From Babylonia areolata (lineage: Eukaryota > Mollusca > Gastropoda > Neogastropoda > Buccinidae), in assembly GCF_041734735.1 (NCBI RefSeq), contig NC_134878.1, forward strand, positions 51,270,881 through 51,334,880: a stretch of DNA of 64,000 nt, read 5' to 3'. The stretch's first letter is position 1. Every line of letters starts with the position of its first letter. Positions 14,520 through 28,700 of this stretch are shown one piece after another. The translations under genes and the position numbers were made by a program. Under the pieces are notes generated by a model that saw nothing but the letters and a program-made list of their open reading frames with translations, ran no database searches and had not been told where the DNA came from.

Positions 14520-17366
14520 TTTATTTCTGTGTGTGTAAAGGTCTTCCTTGCGTGACCGCTTCAACAACAGTAAATGTGGAAAGAAATGGACCGCGCTCCG
14601 CAACGCAGTGTTGGAGCGAGTGCTGACAGATTTCTTTGAGTACATCGTCATGTTTGTTATCATTCTGAGCAGCGTAATGCTGGTGAGTATTTCTGCCTTT
14701 ACACAGACTTACTTCATGCCCTCTGTTTTCATATCTTTTTCTTATGCCTGTTTGTTCATATGATAATGTACTGTGGATGTGGTAAAAGACAGAGAGCGAT
14801 CGTATTTCGAAATAGATCTTAGATTTTATGATGCAGATTACATTTTCTTTTCTTTTAATCTATCTGCTTAATCTTGTATATTCTTGTGATTACGTTTATA
14901 TGATTCTTGAGTGTGTGTTTGAACAGACATGTGTATCGCAGTGCATTGTATTGCATCGTATTGTTGTGTACTGTACATCAGACCTGTCTTCTCTCTTCTA
15001 TGAGACATAGACCGACATCACACTTCTGCCTTCCATGTTCTGTGAATCACCAGGTACATTCTTCAGTCTTCTTCTATCTTTCATCAGCCACGCTACACAC
15101 CTCTTCGCACATTTTTACACTTTGGAACCCAGGTTTCCATTTGGGGGGTGTGGGGGTGGGGGGGTGGAGGGACAAGACGGATCTCTACCTGTTTAATCTC
15201 TCTTTTCCTTCTCCAACCTTATTTCCCGTCCCTTGCTTTGCACCATGTTATAATGTGTTCATTGTATTGTGTTGTTTCGTGCAGGCCTTTGAAGATTTTA
15301 ATTTCCAGCAAACTAAACATTCCCTTTTGAAAGACATCGTCAAGTACGCCAATTATGCGTTTGCCGTGCTTTTCACGCTGGAGATGATCATACGCTGGAT
15401 GGCCTATGGTGTGACCCGATATTTCACCAGTGCCTGGAACATCATCGACTTCATCGTCGTCGTGGTCAGTTGCCTATGCATTGTTTGTCTATAAGATTGA
15501 TTGTTTGAACAAAAAAACAAACAAACAAAACTTCCATGCATTATGTCGGTGTCACCTGCTAATGACTCGGAAGTTGAGGGTTCGAACCTCTCCTTTGGAG
15601 CCAGAGTATTTGTCTTTGCTTTAACAGCTCCCAGCCAGAGCCAGTATGCTGTGGATTCATTCAAATGTCTTCAAGAATTTTTCTCAAATTTCCAGATGCC
15701 TACTCAGACGACAGTGGGAGCAGACATGGGTTTTTTTTTCAAACCGATACCAAATGTTTAGCTCAACGTCTATATTCAAGCTGTTTCTTGATGGAGAATG
15801 TCATACCATGAAATGCCACGACAAAACGCGGTCAGAAAACCACCGGCGAGTGCGAGAGGGTCATGCAGTGGAGGCCGACTGAAGTAGAAAAAAAATTTCA
15901 ATGAAGTCCAGCCACCAGCATTTAGGTCAGTTCATCAAGTCACAGACATCATAACCACAGTATACTCTACTAGTGGAAGATCAACCAGAAGATAAATCGG
16001 TTGCTACGACATGTTTTCCTACATTGTATATATTTTGATGATGATGATGATGACGTTGCTTCTACTGTGGAGGCGTCCTGAAGTTGATGCAACGTCACTG
16101 TGGTTAGTTCTTTCAATTTGCGCCCACACCACAATCAACTCTTGGTAGGAGCCGGCAACCGGCCGAAAAAGAATACCAGTATTCGTCTTTGGTGGGGTTC
16201 GAACCGGCGTTCTCCCGTTCATCAATCCGCGACACTGATCACTTTGCAGGTCCACATTTAAACTTACGCTTCCTCAAGTGAGTAGAATGGATGATATGCC
16301 ATATACTACAAACGGAACTGCTTTTTGTAGGATACTGTGCAGTCCTTGCACATAGCGAATGATCTCTCCAGGCAGTCGTCAATCGATTTGCTAACGCAAC
16401 TCAGAATGCCTTTGGCCTCACAGTTAGCCTGAAGAAAACAAAGGCCTTCCATCAGAAACCACCATACAGTACCTACAACCCTCCACACATCAACATTGAC
16501 GGATCAATGCTCAACGCAGTTGAGCACTTTACATATTTTTAGAGTGCCGTCTCCTGTGATGCCACAGTATCAAAGGATATTGATAACCGCCTCGCTAAAG
16601 CTAGAAGCTTCTTTGGCTGTATAAAGAAGCGTGCTTTGGACAACCACTCGCTGCGCTTGTCAACGAAAATCTTTGTATACAGAGCTGTAGTTCTCACTAC
16701 TCTCCAGTACGAATCAGAAGCCTGGAATTGTACCGAAAATAAGTGCAACTCCTAGAGCGCTTTCACCAACGATGCCTTCGTACCATCTTGGACATCAAGT
16801 GGCAAGAATGTATGATAAACATCAAAGTTCTTGAGCGAGCCCAAACCACCAGCATTGAAGCTATGCTACTGACCAGACAAATTTGATGGGTGGGGCATCA
16901 CGTATGGAGGACACACGAATGCCCAAGGCCGTTTTCTACAGTGAGCTTTGCCAAGCCAGACGTGACAGAGGAGCCCCACTAAAACGCTACAAAGACCAAC
17001 CGAAGCAACAACTCAATGCAGATGGCATTCCAGAAAAGGGCTGGGAAAACATCGCCAGAGATAAGACAGCTGGAGATCAACTACCAGCCGAGACACTGAG
17101 ACCTTTGTTGCTGCATGAAGGCTAGCTGTAGAGGAAAAGCGCAGACGGAGGACAGCATCAGCTGCCAAGAGCCCTTCTACCAGTGGATTTTGTTGCCTTC
17201 TGTGTGCCAGGCTGTGTCTCTCAAGAATCAGCTTGAACAGCCACCATCGGTCGTGTCGACAAAAACCTTCATCTCACTTGTCCTCGGACGTGCCATCGGA
17301 TGTCCACAAGTTCTCTCTCTGTGTCTCTGTCTCTTTCTCTTAAACATACACACACACACACACACA

Positions 17367-17404
<38 letters not shown>

Positions 17405-18128
17405 ATCTGCTTCTTCTTCTCTCCCTCTCTATCTTCTTCCCTCCATTCCTCTCTAGAGTTGGGTAGGATGGTTTAAACATTGCAATACTGTCGAAGACAC
17501 ATAAAAACCTTTCTCACCACTTGTTTTGATTGGTTTCGTCTCAAGCTACAACCATAACCAGAGGATAGGAAGGTAACTACACATAAAGTCAGTTCATTCA
17601 AGACAATTCAGTAACACAAAGGAAACAAGAGAGGCAAGGCCTTCAAGACTCACTTGTGATACACTTAAAAAAAATCCAACCTTTTTATGTATTGAGTATA
17701 ATTTCAAAATGTAATGTTTAAGATGAGAAAGATCAGGTTAAAGCAAATTAACTCCCCTAGCATTAATTACAGATTAATTTCCCTTTTTTACTATCTGCAC
17801 CAGAATGTTTGCAAAATAAATAAAACTTCCATGCTTAGCAAAAGAAGTTCCTGTTTGAACAAAAAATGATAATAATGACTGCTCTTGTTGTTGGGTCAGA
17901 ATATCAGATCAAAGTGCCAAGTTTAGAAAATACAAAAAATATAAATATAACAGTAAATGCAGTTTGCATATAATTAGGCTTCATTTTTTTTTTTTTTGTG
18001 CGCATCCCAGAGATGCAGTATTGTTTTAAACAAGATGACTGGAAAGAACTGAATTTTTCCTATTTTTATGCCTAATTTGGTGTCAACTGACAAAGTATTT
18101 GCAGAGAAAATGTCAATGTTAAAGTTTA

Positions 18129-18166
<38 letters not shown>

Positions 18167-19598
18167 ACAACCGAACACCGGGTTAAAACATAGACTCACT
18201 TTGTTTACACAAGTGAGTCAAAAATCCCAAGGCAATATGTTGTAGCAAATGTGAATGGGGACACTGTGCGCGCGCATGCGCTTGTCGCTTGTGTGTGTGT
18301 TCGTGCGTGCGTGCGTGTGTGTGTGTGTGTGTGTGCGAGTTAAGAAAAATAAATGCTTTGGCGAGAACAGATGGCAGCGGGATGAAGTTTGATAAAGCGT
18401 TGAAAGTTACGATCGACACCAAGACATTTCAACTAAGGACCGAAACATGACTACTTTGTCAAGTGGGTCTGTGTCTTGACAGCAGTACGGTACCGGTAAT
18501 GACGGCACTCTGTGCACTACTGGCTGTAATACATGTGTGAGCTTAATAGAGGATCCGGAATGAACAGGTTTAGATTAGTGCCATTGAGACAAAATTAGAC
18601 CCCCACACCCCCAGCTTCTCCCTCGTTCCTCCCCCTACACCTCCCCCCTCCCTCTCCCCGCCCCACCCCACCCCATACACAGAAATCCAACAACCTCACA
18701 CATTCACTCAAGAAAGAAACACGAACTCGTGTTATAAGATAGCAAACGGTCATGCAGGTGTCTGTGATGGGGGTGATCAGCGTCGAGGACGAAGGTGGAA
18801 AAACAAGCGGTTTCGCTGATTTCACTGCCTTCCGAGCTCTGAGGGCCTTCCGTCCGCTTCGTGTGATCAGTCGTATTGAGGGAATGAAGGTAAGGAAGGC
18901 AATATGTAGACACACTCTGAAACCATGAGTTCATAGACGGCTCTTCAGTGCTATGTTTGCGTGAACTGAAATAAACATGAAACTGATTTATTCTTTACTG
19001 CACGTCTCCTGTCCTTTGTAAACCAAGGCGTCCTACGTTTTAGGCCAACGTAGTTAATTAAACAGTCCAAAAATAGCCCTGACTCGGTTGTCAGTGTATG
19101 TGTGTGTGTGTGTGTGTGTGCGCGCGCACACGTGTGTGTGTGTATGTGTGGTAATGATTCTTTTATTGGCCGTCTGTGTGTTGATGTGTGTATTTATGCA
19201 TGTGTGTGTCTATATTAGAATTGTCTGGAAATAACTGTCGACACCAAACTTGGCTTAAAAGTCAGTTCTTTCCAAATATGTAAGAAAATAACGAGAATGC
19301 ATTCTTGGCAATAATAATAATAATACATATTTTTTTCCGTGGCGCGATATCCAGTACCAGTGCTGCTCAAAGCGCCTTACATCATCCAACGGAATGTAAA
19401 CATGCCTGAGAAACAACAACATTTCAACCGCTCTCTGTCAACGAAAAACATTCAATGTGTTCATACAAATCAAAAGGCATATTTCAGAGATAAATCAGAT
19501 CATAACAGCTGTCAGGCAGATAAGGCTTAGATTATAACAAAATGCTTTTCATAGAACACACACACATACACACACACTCATACACACAAACGTCTTTC

Positions 19599-19675
<77 letters not shown>

Positions 19676-22600
19676 TACGCTGGCACTGAATATCAACTGC
19701 ACTAAAAACAGAACTGCATAAGCATTAAAATGTTTCTGACAGAGAATTCTGTTCGGATATACTGTCATACTTATACACTTACGCACGCGTACCGGAACAC
19801 TATAACACCACACCCCACCCCTTCCCATGCCCCTGTGTTTGAGAGGAGACTATCTATGACCGAAGGAATGGATGTTTCTGTGCTATGGCTTTTCCGATAA
19901 GGTGACTGACAAGTTTCAAGCTGGCCGTTTTCATCAAGATGTTCCTGCAGCTGATGTAACAGAAATTAAGAATAAACAAGGAGGCTGACATGAGACGCAG
20001 CACATAACAGACCCATCATTGGGCGATTCTTCTCCAGACAAAAAGAAAAAAAGACAGAAAAAAAAGACAGAAAGTCTGCAAAATAGAAGAATGGTGTATT
20101 AGCTGGTGAAAACCTATCGGTGACAAACAACTAGACTGTTGAAAGAGGCGATCAGTATCCAACAGTCAGCTTGGTCTTCGAACGGCAAATAATGCAAAGC
20201 TTCAACAAGAGAGGCAAGGCCATTAAGACTCACTTGTGACAAGTTGACAAACTTGATTTTATTTCTTCATAAATATGCAAACAAATGTAACGTTTCTCAA
20301 GCTATGGGGCGGGGTGTATGTAGAAAGAAAGAGACTGAAAGAAAAAAGAGCGGATGTTGAAAGCAGTAGAAGACCGGAGAAAATGTGTCTAACAAAGAGA
20401 ATTCTAGAAAATACGAACAACGATAGGTGAGAATTATTGTTAATATGTGTTTTGTAGTTAATATTATAAACCTGAAAATAGAAAAAGCGTGCAGAAGTAG
20501 GACTGAACCCCGTATACTCAACTCGCAAGCAAATGACTTCCACATGCCCAAAGCGAATATTCTTTTCAGGCAGTAATATAATATAGTAACGTAGTAATAT
20601 CTAAACTGCTTATAGTTTCCGTTCGTATCTGTCGAACTTTTAACCTTGATATTAGTATTAGTGAATTGTGGATCCGATGTGGCTAAGGGAATGACTGTCA
20701 TTCCAACTATACAGGTATAAGTCTTTCGGATTAAACCGTATATCCGGATGGTGAAGATTTTATCTCGTATAGTCTCTGTGTCTGCAACGTATGTGTGATA
20801 ATCTCATCCTCTGAGACTTCGTTTCAGCACCTTCAGTGTTTGTGCATACTTACTTACCGACATATATTTGTATTTGTATTTCTTTATATCACAACAGATT
20901 TCTCTGCGTGAAATTCGGGCTGCTCTCACCAGGGAGAGCGCGTCGCTAAACTACAGCGCCACCCATTTCTTTTTTTTTGCATTTTTTCCTGCGTGCAGTT
21001 TTATTTGTTTTCCCTATCGACGTGGATTTTTCTACAGAATTTTGCCAGGAACAACCCTTTTGTTGCCGTGGGTTCTTTTACGTGCGCTAAGTGCATGGTG
21101 CACACGGGACCTCGGTTTATCGTCTCATCCGAATGACTAGCGTCCAGACCACCACTCAAGGTCTAGTGGAGGGGGAGAAAACATCGGCGGCTGAGCCGTG
21201 ATTCGAACCGGCGCGCTCAGATTCTCTCACTTCCTAGGCGGACGCGTTACCTCTAGGTCATCACTCCATATACATCTCATCTCTACTTCTTCATCGTCGT
21301 TCTCTATCATCTCTTCAAGAATTGTTACTTCTTTTATTTCCCGCCATCGTGCTTTTCAGGCTTCGTTCGTAATCGTGATGCTTCAGTTTCCATTATGTGT
21401 GTGAACGAACTAGTACATTCGTAAATCGTGAGACAAATCGTCTTGTGACCATAGAAAGCCGTACTGAAATTAGTGTTCATACATTCATTTCTTCATTTGT
21501 CTGTCTGTTAATTGTCAAGTGTTTCTCACAGATGAGTGACTGAACCCGCTTTGTGTATCAAAGTGTTTTATAGATATGATTTTAAGAAATAGATGTGAAT
21601 TTTTGTTTGTGTGTGTGTGTGGGGGGGGGGGGGGGGGGGGGGGGGGGGCGGTATGTGTGTATGTTGTTTGGGTATTAGAACTGGACTGGGGAGGGGATAT
21701 GGAGACTCATGTGAACCACCTGTGTAAAGTTCTTCACTTTCAGCTTCGTAAGATTAGTAAAATCCGCCCCTTCCTGTCTGTTGATGCTGCCAACAAACTT
21801 GCTGTTGCCTTCATTTTATCCCGCCTAGATTAGTGCAATTCTCTCTTAGCTGGCCTTCCCAATGACAAACTCTACAAGCTCCAGAAAATACAGAATAGTG
21901 CAGCTCGATCGTCCTAAAAAAGTTGAGAGTGCTACTGCTCTCCTGCGGACACTTCACTGGTTGCCTGTTCAAGCCAGAATTGCATATAAAGTTGCCTGTG
22001 TATGCTTTCAGTGCCTGAATTGTGATACCACACCCTCATATCTTTCTGAGCTTGTTAACCCGTACTTGCCAAACAGAACATTGAGATCTCTTGATTCCTC
22101 CTAGCTAACTGTTCCCCGATATTTCCTTAACTCCTGAGGAAAGAGGTCATTTTCCGTCCTCGGCCCAACAACTTGGAATTCTCTGCCTATTGCTCTCAGA
22201 CAAACAACTCATCTATCTACCTTAAAAGCAAATCTTAAAACTTATCTCTTCAAAAAATACTTGTCATAACACAGATAGTGCTGTTGTCCCAGGCCCATGG
22301 CAATGTGATGGTGTGTGATGGGTGAGTAGAAAGAATGGGGGTGGGTAGATGGACCGTGATGGAGTGGTTCGAAAGGGAGAATGACCCGATTTTTACCCCT
22401 TTTACCTTTTCTATCCAAAACTTTATTTTACAATTTTTACAGAATCTATGGCATGCAGATTAAAATTATGCTTCTTTTTACATGTATGTATTTTAAGCGA
22501 AAATTGCTGTTATCTCAGCGGTTTAATCATGTGTGTCTATGTGTGTGTGTTTGTGTGAGTGTTGGAGTGTAACATTTGTTGTATCGAGATTATGTTATTT

Positions 22601-25503
22601 TGTGAGTTTTATGCATTGTGTTTATATAATATTAATGATTCTGTTTTATGTTTCTACTACTTTTTATATGCTTTCTTGTTTCGTTTTAGGTACTGAATTG
22701 TAAAGCGCTTAGAGCTTGCTTGTGCTTGTATTATAGCGCTATATACAAATAAAATATTATTATTATTATAGTTCATTCTCTTCTAGAGAATACATGACAG
22801 TATCTTCACTCCATATACATAATGTTATACTTAACGGTTACTTGATTTGGTTGACAAGTGTCATATTCCAGAAAAAGTGTCGGTTTCGGATTCGATCCTA
22901 ACATTTGCCAGTGCAATGAAATGTTGATTAGTGTTGACAAGCCTACCTGACAATGGTATAAATGTTTATATTCCAATACTTAAAGTTTGGTTCGACAAAA
23001 CATAGTTTCTAATGGTGGAGCTAACGGGTTCTAAACTGATATTTTTGGACAGTTTTGACACTTACCAACTACAAATCAGTCACGACTTCGAACGTTCCGA
23101 GTTGTATGCCAGTCAGAACTCGAATGATTAACTCCGTGATTTCTACGAGTCTGTTTGATCTCGTGCACATCATTCTGCCAGTGTTGTTGCAGTCTGCACA
23201 GCTCTTGCCAGCATTTTGGTCTCGGGCCCTTTATTTCTGATGATGGTGCCAAGGTACTTACACAGCTTTACGGTGTCAAGCTGTTGTCCGCTTACATTGA
23301 TCTTAGTCCAAATTAGGTCATATGGAGAGACAAAAACAAAGCTGAAGCTCATGCAAGCTCTGGTTCTCTCGATTTTCTACTGTGCACGTGGATTTTGGAC
23401 TCTTACAGCGGAGCTTCAGAGGGATCCAAGCAGCGGAAATTAGATGCTTCAGTTGACTCTTTGGCATATCCTACAAAGACCACATAACAAATGAAGGAAG
23501 TCTGGAAAACCATCAAACATCGCCTTGCTCAGAATGAAGACCTACTGACCGCAGAAAACAAGGAAAATGAATTGGTGTGGCCACATGACAAGATCTGATG
23601 GGTTCTCCAAGACCATCCTTAAGGGAACAGTTCATGAGGAACTGAAACGAGGCAGACTGCAAAAGAAATGGGTAGATAATATCACTGAGTGGACAGAGGA
23701 GCTTTCTGAAAGTCAGGCCCTGCTGTCCCACAACCGCAAGGAATGGAGAATGTTGGTTTTGCGTTCAGCAGTTCAGCCACCTACGACCAAACCAGGTTTC
23801 GGGACCAGTCACAGTGATATTGACGGTGACCTCATTCTGAAATTCACGACTGTTCGGCTGCCGGTTGCCGCTCAGCACTCCTCGGATGTTTGTTGTTGTT
23901 TCGGAGGAGAACTTCTTTTTTAAATCGTATATGACTCATTAAAGCTTTTCCTTTCTTGTTATCACATAATTCTTGTGGTGGATAAAATATGTGTCAAGCG
24001 AAAGCCATAAAGACCTGGTCTCTATTGTTCATAATGCTTTTGCATGCAAGAGTTTTATTTGAGAATTTCATTTTACTAATGGTCTTAATCTTGATGAGAT
24101 GGTGAATTTGCGGAATGGCACGCATTCATTGTCACCTTATTTTGGGCAGATCGTGGTTAATTCGCTGATGCGCGCCATTCCAGCCATCTTGAATGTCTTC
24201 GTGGTCAGTATGCTGTTCTGGCTCATCTTCTGCGTCATGGGCGTGCAGTTCTTCAGGGGCAAGTTCTATAAGTGCATATACAAGCACAGCCAGAATAGGG
24301 TCCAGAGCGTCAGAACCAGGCCAGTAATTAAACTTTGTGCTTGTTTTGTCACTTGTCTCTTCTGTGCAATCTGTTTGTCAAATCGAGATCGGTTCTTCAA
24401 CTGGTCTTATTTGCTTTTTCGATTGTATCAAGTATGTTTGTGTCATTTGACATCGTGGGGTATGCCTCATACATGCTGTCGAATCTGCGAATGGGATTTT
24501 ACTTGCTTGACCATTTTTATCCCGTTGCTTAGGCATCCATAATCCGTTTTCGTGGAATTACAAGTCTGAAACCTGACATGGATAACAGGATTTTTAACAT
24601 GCCTATTTGATCTTCTACCTATGTACACGCATGAGGGTGATTTCGACGCTTGCATGTTTGTACGTGTGTTGACCAGGAACCCTTGACGTGACCAAGCAGG
24701 TGCCTTTACCGAGATCGAACCCAAGACCCCGCTCCCTTTCACGATCCATTTATGTTCGCCATTCAGTTTATCTGTCTGTGTTTGTGTAATACACATTCAG
24801 ACGCGCACTCACAAGCACACGCATGCACATAAATTATATATCTACATACACACAAACATTAACATGTACATAACACACCACTCAATGTATTGTGGACAAG
24901 AATAGGTAAATTGTGATTTTATATTGATTCCAAATAATCTATTAAGTCATTCTCCTTGATTCCCATGGGTAGGGCTGCATTTCATTAGTGTATAAACAAA
25001 ATGTATGATCATCTATTTACCATTGTTATTAACATTGTCATCATCATCATCGCGAATCCGATTTTGTCAGGAAGGAATGTGAAAAGAACCCAAATTGGTA
25101 TTGGTACAACTCCAACATCAACTTTGACAACGCAGCAAGCGGCTTTCTGGCTCTCTTCCAAGTCGTGAGTGTTAGCTTGTGTGTGTCTGACCAGTCTGGT
25201 TTCATGGTCAGTTCTGTCAGCCAATCAGTTGTTCTTTGGAGTAGATGATGACTGGTTGATTTATTGATAACTAGCTGTTAGGTCAGTGGGATGGGTTGAT
25301 CGGTGGGTCGGCTCTAAAACTTCCATGGCTTTAGTAGGTGTTTTTTTGTTTGTTTGTTTTTCCCGTTTCTGTTTCCAGTGACTGCAAATGAACCGTCCAT
25401 CTGTCCCTCACCCCTTCTCTCTCTCAAAGACATACAACCATATATACAACCATACATACATACATGCATGCAAACATGCATACATACACTAGTGCATGTG
25501 CAC

Positions 25504-25551
<48 letters not shown>

Positions 25552-25719
25552 CTGTCAAAAAGCGCGTGCGTACTTGTTGTGTGCGTGACTATGTGCGTGC
25601 ACTGGTGTGGAACGAAAAGTGGTGCAGTATATATCCCAAAACGTTTGTCTTCAGGCCACGTTTGAAGGTTGGATGGAGATCATGCATGATGCCGTGGATG
25701 CTACAGAAGTGAGTTGTTG

Positions 25720-25784
<65 letters not shown>

Positions 25785-28700
25785 TCTGTTTTTTTGTCTG
25801 TGTGTATGCGTATCTGCGTGCGCGTCTGGGGCGGGTGTACATACATATGTGTGGGTGCGTGCGTGCAGTGCATGCATGTGTATATTAGAGAAGGAGTGAG
25901 AGAGAGAAAGAGAGGCGCTGAGTTATAATTATGGTTTTTTTCGAGTGGATGATTATTCTGTAGGCAGGATTGCTGAATGGGATACCAAAGGTTAATCTTG
26001 GAAATGAAATGTGTAATATATATATATACTATACAGTTACACGGTTGTGTTTGCAAATCAGATTTGGATTTTTTTTTCTTACAGCAATTAAACCAACATC
26101 CAGAACGCAATATCGTTGTATTGCAGCAGCACCTTCTCTTCGCGATTCATTCACTTGAAATTAATAATGATAATAATAATGGTATTTATATAGCGCTAAA
26201 TCTTGTGCAGAGACGAATCAAAGCGCTTTCGCACCAGTCATTCACACGCATGCATAACTCTAAAACTGGAGAAACTAAAGACAAGGAAGAGGCAGGGAAG
26301 GGAGGCTATTTTGGGAAGAGGTGGTTTCCAAGGCCAGACTTGAAAGAGTTGAGTGTGGAGACTTGACGAAGCGAAAGAGTAAGTTCATTCCAATTGCAAG
26401 GTCCAGAGACAGAGAAAGAACGGCGGCCAACAGTCGAGTGTTTGAATCTGGGTATGCGTAAACAGAGTGGATCCGAAGTCGATCGTAGTGAGCGAGATGG
26501 AGTGTAGAGGTGAAGACACCCACGAAGATAGGAAGGGGCAGTTTTGTGAATACATCTATAACATAGAGTGCTGATCTTGTATTTTATTCGGTGTGAGACA
26601 GGAAGCCAGTGGAGACGTTGCAAAAAAGGAGTGATGTGCTCAGATCTTTTCTTTCTGAGGACGAGTCGGGCAGCAGAGTTTTGTATGCACTGAAGGGACT
26701 GAATGGATGAACCAGGCAAACCAAACAAGTTACAGTAGCCAAGGCGAGAGAGAATGAGAGAAACAAGTCTAGATGTTGCGTCGGTGGACAGATATTTCCG
26801 GACGGAACTGATACGCCACAGTTGATAGTAGCAGTACTGACATGTCTGACTGATAAATTTTTGCATGGACAGTGTATTGTCAAGGACATCACCGAGGTTC
26901 CTGACTGACCTGGTAAGAGGGATGGATGTACTGCCAAGTTTGGTTGTGTCAGTTGTGATGGAAGACAGTTTTTGTTTAGTTCCTATGATCATTGCTTCAG
27001 TTTTGTCCACGTTCAATTGTAAATTATTTAGTCATCCAGTTTTGAATGTGCAGGAAGCAGTTGGATGTTTCTTGCAAGAGCGACAACAATTTTTCATGGG
27101 TATCACTCTTCTGGAGTTGAGTGTCATCCGCATAAGAATGATGACTGACATGGCGGTTGATAATTTCAGCGAGAGGAGCCGTGTACAGTGTGAAGAGCAC
27201 TCGGCCTAAAACAGATCCCTGTGGGATTCCCTGTTCGATTTTAACGGGTTCAGATTGGAAATGATCAACAATGACAGACTGGAATCGATCAGTGAGATAA
27301 GATTTGAAACAGTGCCGTTGATACCAAATGTAAAATGAAGACGGGAAAGAAGGATTGAATGGTCTATCGTGTCAAAGGCGGCTGACAAGTCGAGAAGAGT
27401 GAGAAGGGAAATTTTTCCTGAGTCGGACGCTAGCAGTAGATTATTCAGAATGTGGAGGAGAGTGGTTTCGGTGCTGTGGTCAGCGCGATAGGCGGACTGA
27501 AATGGGTGGACGAGATTGTTGAAAAAAAGATGGTTGTTCAGCTGCTTCAGGACAGCTTTTTCAAGGAGTTTGGACATGAATGGAAGATTAGAAACTGGTT
27601 GATAGTTTTTCAAAATGTCTGCGTCAAGGTTGGGTTTCTTCAGAAGAGGCCGGACGATTGCAGTTTTGAAAGTGGGTGGAAACGTTGCAGTGAGAAGGGA
27701 TGAGTTGACAATATTGGTGATTGTGGGAGAAGCTGTGAAACACACTGGGAAAAGACCGAGGCTGGTATAGGATCGAGTTCACAAGATTTTATTGTCATTT
27801 CTTTCAGGATTTCATGAACTTCTGTTTCAGTCAATGGATTAAAGGAATGGAGAGGAGTGCCGCTGAATTGAGGATCAGGATGCACAGGTTGGAAAGACAG
27901 CTGGTCTAAGATGGTACGAATATTTTGGACTTTGTTGAAAAAGAAAGAGGAGAAGACATTGGGGAGTTCAGATAAAGTGTAGGCAGGAGGAAGAGGAGTC
28001 TTTTTGCAGTTCCAAGAAGATTTGACATGATGGAGTAAAGAGATTTGGTGGATGTGGCATCGAGAACTTGAGAAGAAAAGAAGTTTGTCTTTGCTGATGA
28101 GATCATATGCTTGCCTTTATTTATTTGTTTTCGGAATATTTGATTGTGAAAAATTTGCAGTTTTGTTGATCACCATCGTCTTTCCAGTTGGCGACGTTTG
28201 CGTTTTGCAAGTCGAATGTCTTGTGTATACCATGGGGCGGAAGGTCTGTCAGGGAGCATGCGGGTAGTGGGGGTGCATGTTCATCCAACAGTTGAGAGAG
28301 GACAGTGTTGTAATGTGTAGATACGTCGGTACAGGAAGAAATTTTGGAAAGGCGTTCAGCAGCTTGAGAAGAAACTGTGTTAATGTTGATTGATTTCAGG
28401 TTGCGATAAGATTTTTTTGGTTCTGGTAGGTTTTGAAATAGTAAGCAAGAATATAACAGCAGAATGGTCGGAAGAAAGTTTGTCAGTTACAGTCACTGAC
28501 GCAACCATGGCATCAGAGTCACGTGCGATGAGCCAGTCCAACGTATGACCAGATCTGTGTGTCGGTTCTGCAACGAACTGAGAGAGAGAATGAGTGGACA
28601 GAGATAGACATAGGCTTTTGACATCAGTGGAAGTTTGGTTGTCGAAAATTGAAATCTCCGAGGATGATAAGTTTACCAGAACGAAGGTTGTAGTAATCAA

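Noticed and set aside
13764-14663. ORFs rich in CVCV or HTHT
   Set aside because: Translations of CA/GT tracts; the same applies to similar ORFs at 2-512, 25464-25928, 37056-37322, 50886-51626 and 59744-60158.
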